Source: Cristatella mucedo (lineage: Eukaryota; Bryozoa; Phylactolaemata; Cristatellidae). From it: DNA of 64,000 bases. The notes under the pieces are model-generated. The model was not told the origin of the DNA, made no database searches, and saw only the letters and a list, made by a program, of their open reading frames with translations. Position numbers and translations under genes: made by a program. Numbering within the stretch: position 1 is the first letter of the stretch; each line of letters starts with the position of its first letter. Below are positions 63,666-64,000 of the stretch, in pieces. The stretch covers positions 1,562,001 through 1,626,000 of the forward strand of contig WPIO01000071.1 of assembly GCA_009760855.2 (NCBI GenBank). Direction: 5' to 3'.

Positions 63666-63780
63666 GAGTGACCGAGAAGCGAGATTGGATTGTGAGATTT
63701 GGATTGGATTATGGATGGGAGCGAGTGACCGAGAAGCGAGATTGGATTGCGAGATTTGGATTGGATTATGGATGGGAGCG
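63666..63780 (+). repeat. 57-bp direct tandem duplication
   Basis: GAGTGACCGAGAAGCGAGAT through ATTATGGATGGGAGC recurs at offset 57 with one difference (TTGTGAG versus TTGCGAG), so it is recent. Confidence 0.95.
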
Positions 63781-63786
63781 AGTCGC

Positions 63787-63839
63787 CTACTTGACGCGCA
63801 TCATCGGAACGTTCGCGTCCGTGGATTCGCGTCAAGTAG
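63787..63839. repeat. Inverted repeat, 12-bp arms, 29-nt loop
   Basis: CTACTTGACGCG (63787-63798) and CGCGTCAAGTAG (63828-63839) are exact reverse complements. Confidence 0.9.
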
Positions 63840-64000
63840 AAGAGCTCTTTGGCGTCGCAAAAAGGGCTTTTCCGTTTGCGTCTGGACCAAGGCTGCGACG
63901 AGAGCGGAAGCTGGCGGAAGCGAAACGACCCGGAAGTGCAGGCGACGACCAGCGGAAGCCACTGGAGGAAGCGGAAGTGAATCAAGCGGGAGCCTCGCTG

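Larger units (their letters stand above)
63205..64000. other. Right edge, no supported gene
   Basis: Apart from the duplication and hairpin listed below, only short frames. The last 150 bp (GAAGCGGAAG-type purine-rich repeats) may continue beyond the window. Confidence 0.35.

Overview
This is nuclear DNA from an invertebrate animal. The protein genes are split by short-consensus GT-AG introns, their closest recognisable relatives are metazoan (FAM76, CEP57, STEEP1/CXorf56, arylsulfatase B), and the spaces between exons are filled with non-LTR retrotransposons, tRNA-derived SINEs and long microsatellites. There are no operons, ribosome binding sites or prokaryotic features. The phylum cannot be read from the sequence alone; a lophotrochozoan or flatworm-like genome would fit but is a guess.

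Layout. 0.1-6.5 kb: the first coding exon of an arylsulfatase B-type gene on the minus strand, then a decayed second copy whose catalytic cysteine is lost, embedded in LINE fragments. 7.9-8.8 kb: a small two-exon gene (minus) for a secreted eight-cysteine protein resembling a chitin-binding type 2 domain. 11.5-22.4 kb: a complete eight-exon FAM76 gene (minus, 429 residues by my splice model). 22.8-30.2 kb: a CEP57 (translokin) gene on the plus strand (seven exons, about 614 residues by my model), head to head with FAM76 across only 344 bp. 30.5-39 kb: transposon remnants, a 24-bp minisatellite, a 0.2-kb CAG tract with possible coding sequence around it. 39.7-44.5 kb: a gene for a 1148-residue Pro/Gln-rich, probably nuclear protein with a 24-copy hexapeptide repeat. 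48.6-49.6 kb: a 13-bp GC-rich minisatellite open in all six frames. 53.6-59.5 kb: a complete three-exon STEEP1 (STING ER exit protein) gene (minus, 227 residues) whose 4.9-kb second intron holds the most complete LINE of the window. 59.7-60.6 kb: an AT-rich 13-bp satellite. 62-63.2 kb: a diverged array with a period near 165 bp.

Mobile elements. LINE family 1 (CR1/L2-like; APE endonuclease plus reverse transcriptase) has more than fifteen pieces, nearly all sharing a 3' terminal hairpin and an (ATT)n tail. LINE family 2 ends in repeats of TTACA. Two tRNA-derived SINE families are present; one of them (SINE-B) carries the 3' hairpin of LINE family 1 fused to a tRNA-like head, which suggests it is moved by that LINE. 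Several LINE copies begin directly after an (ATT)n tract, three of them in the tail of an older copy or a similar tract.

The most rewarding points are the FAM76-CEP57 divergent pair, a gene order also known from vertebrates, and the SINE/LINE shared tail.
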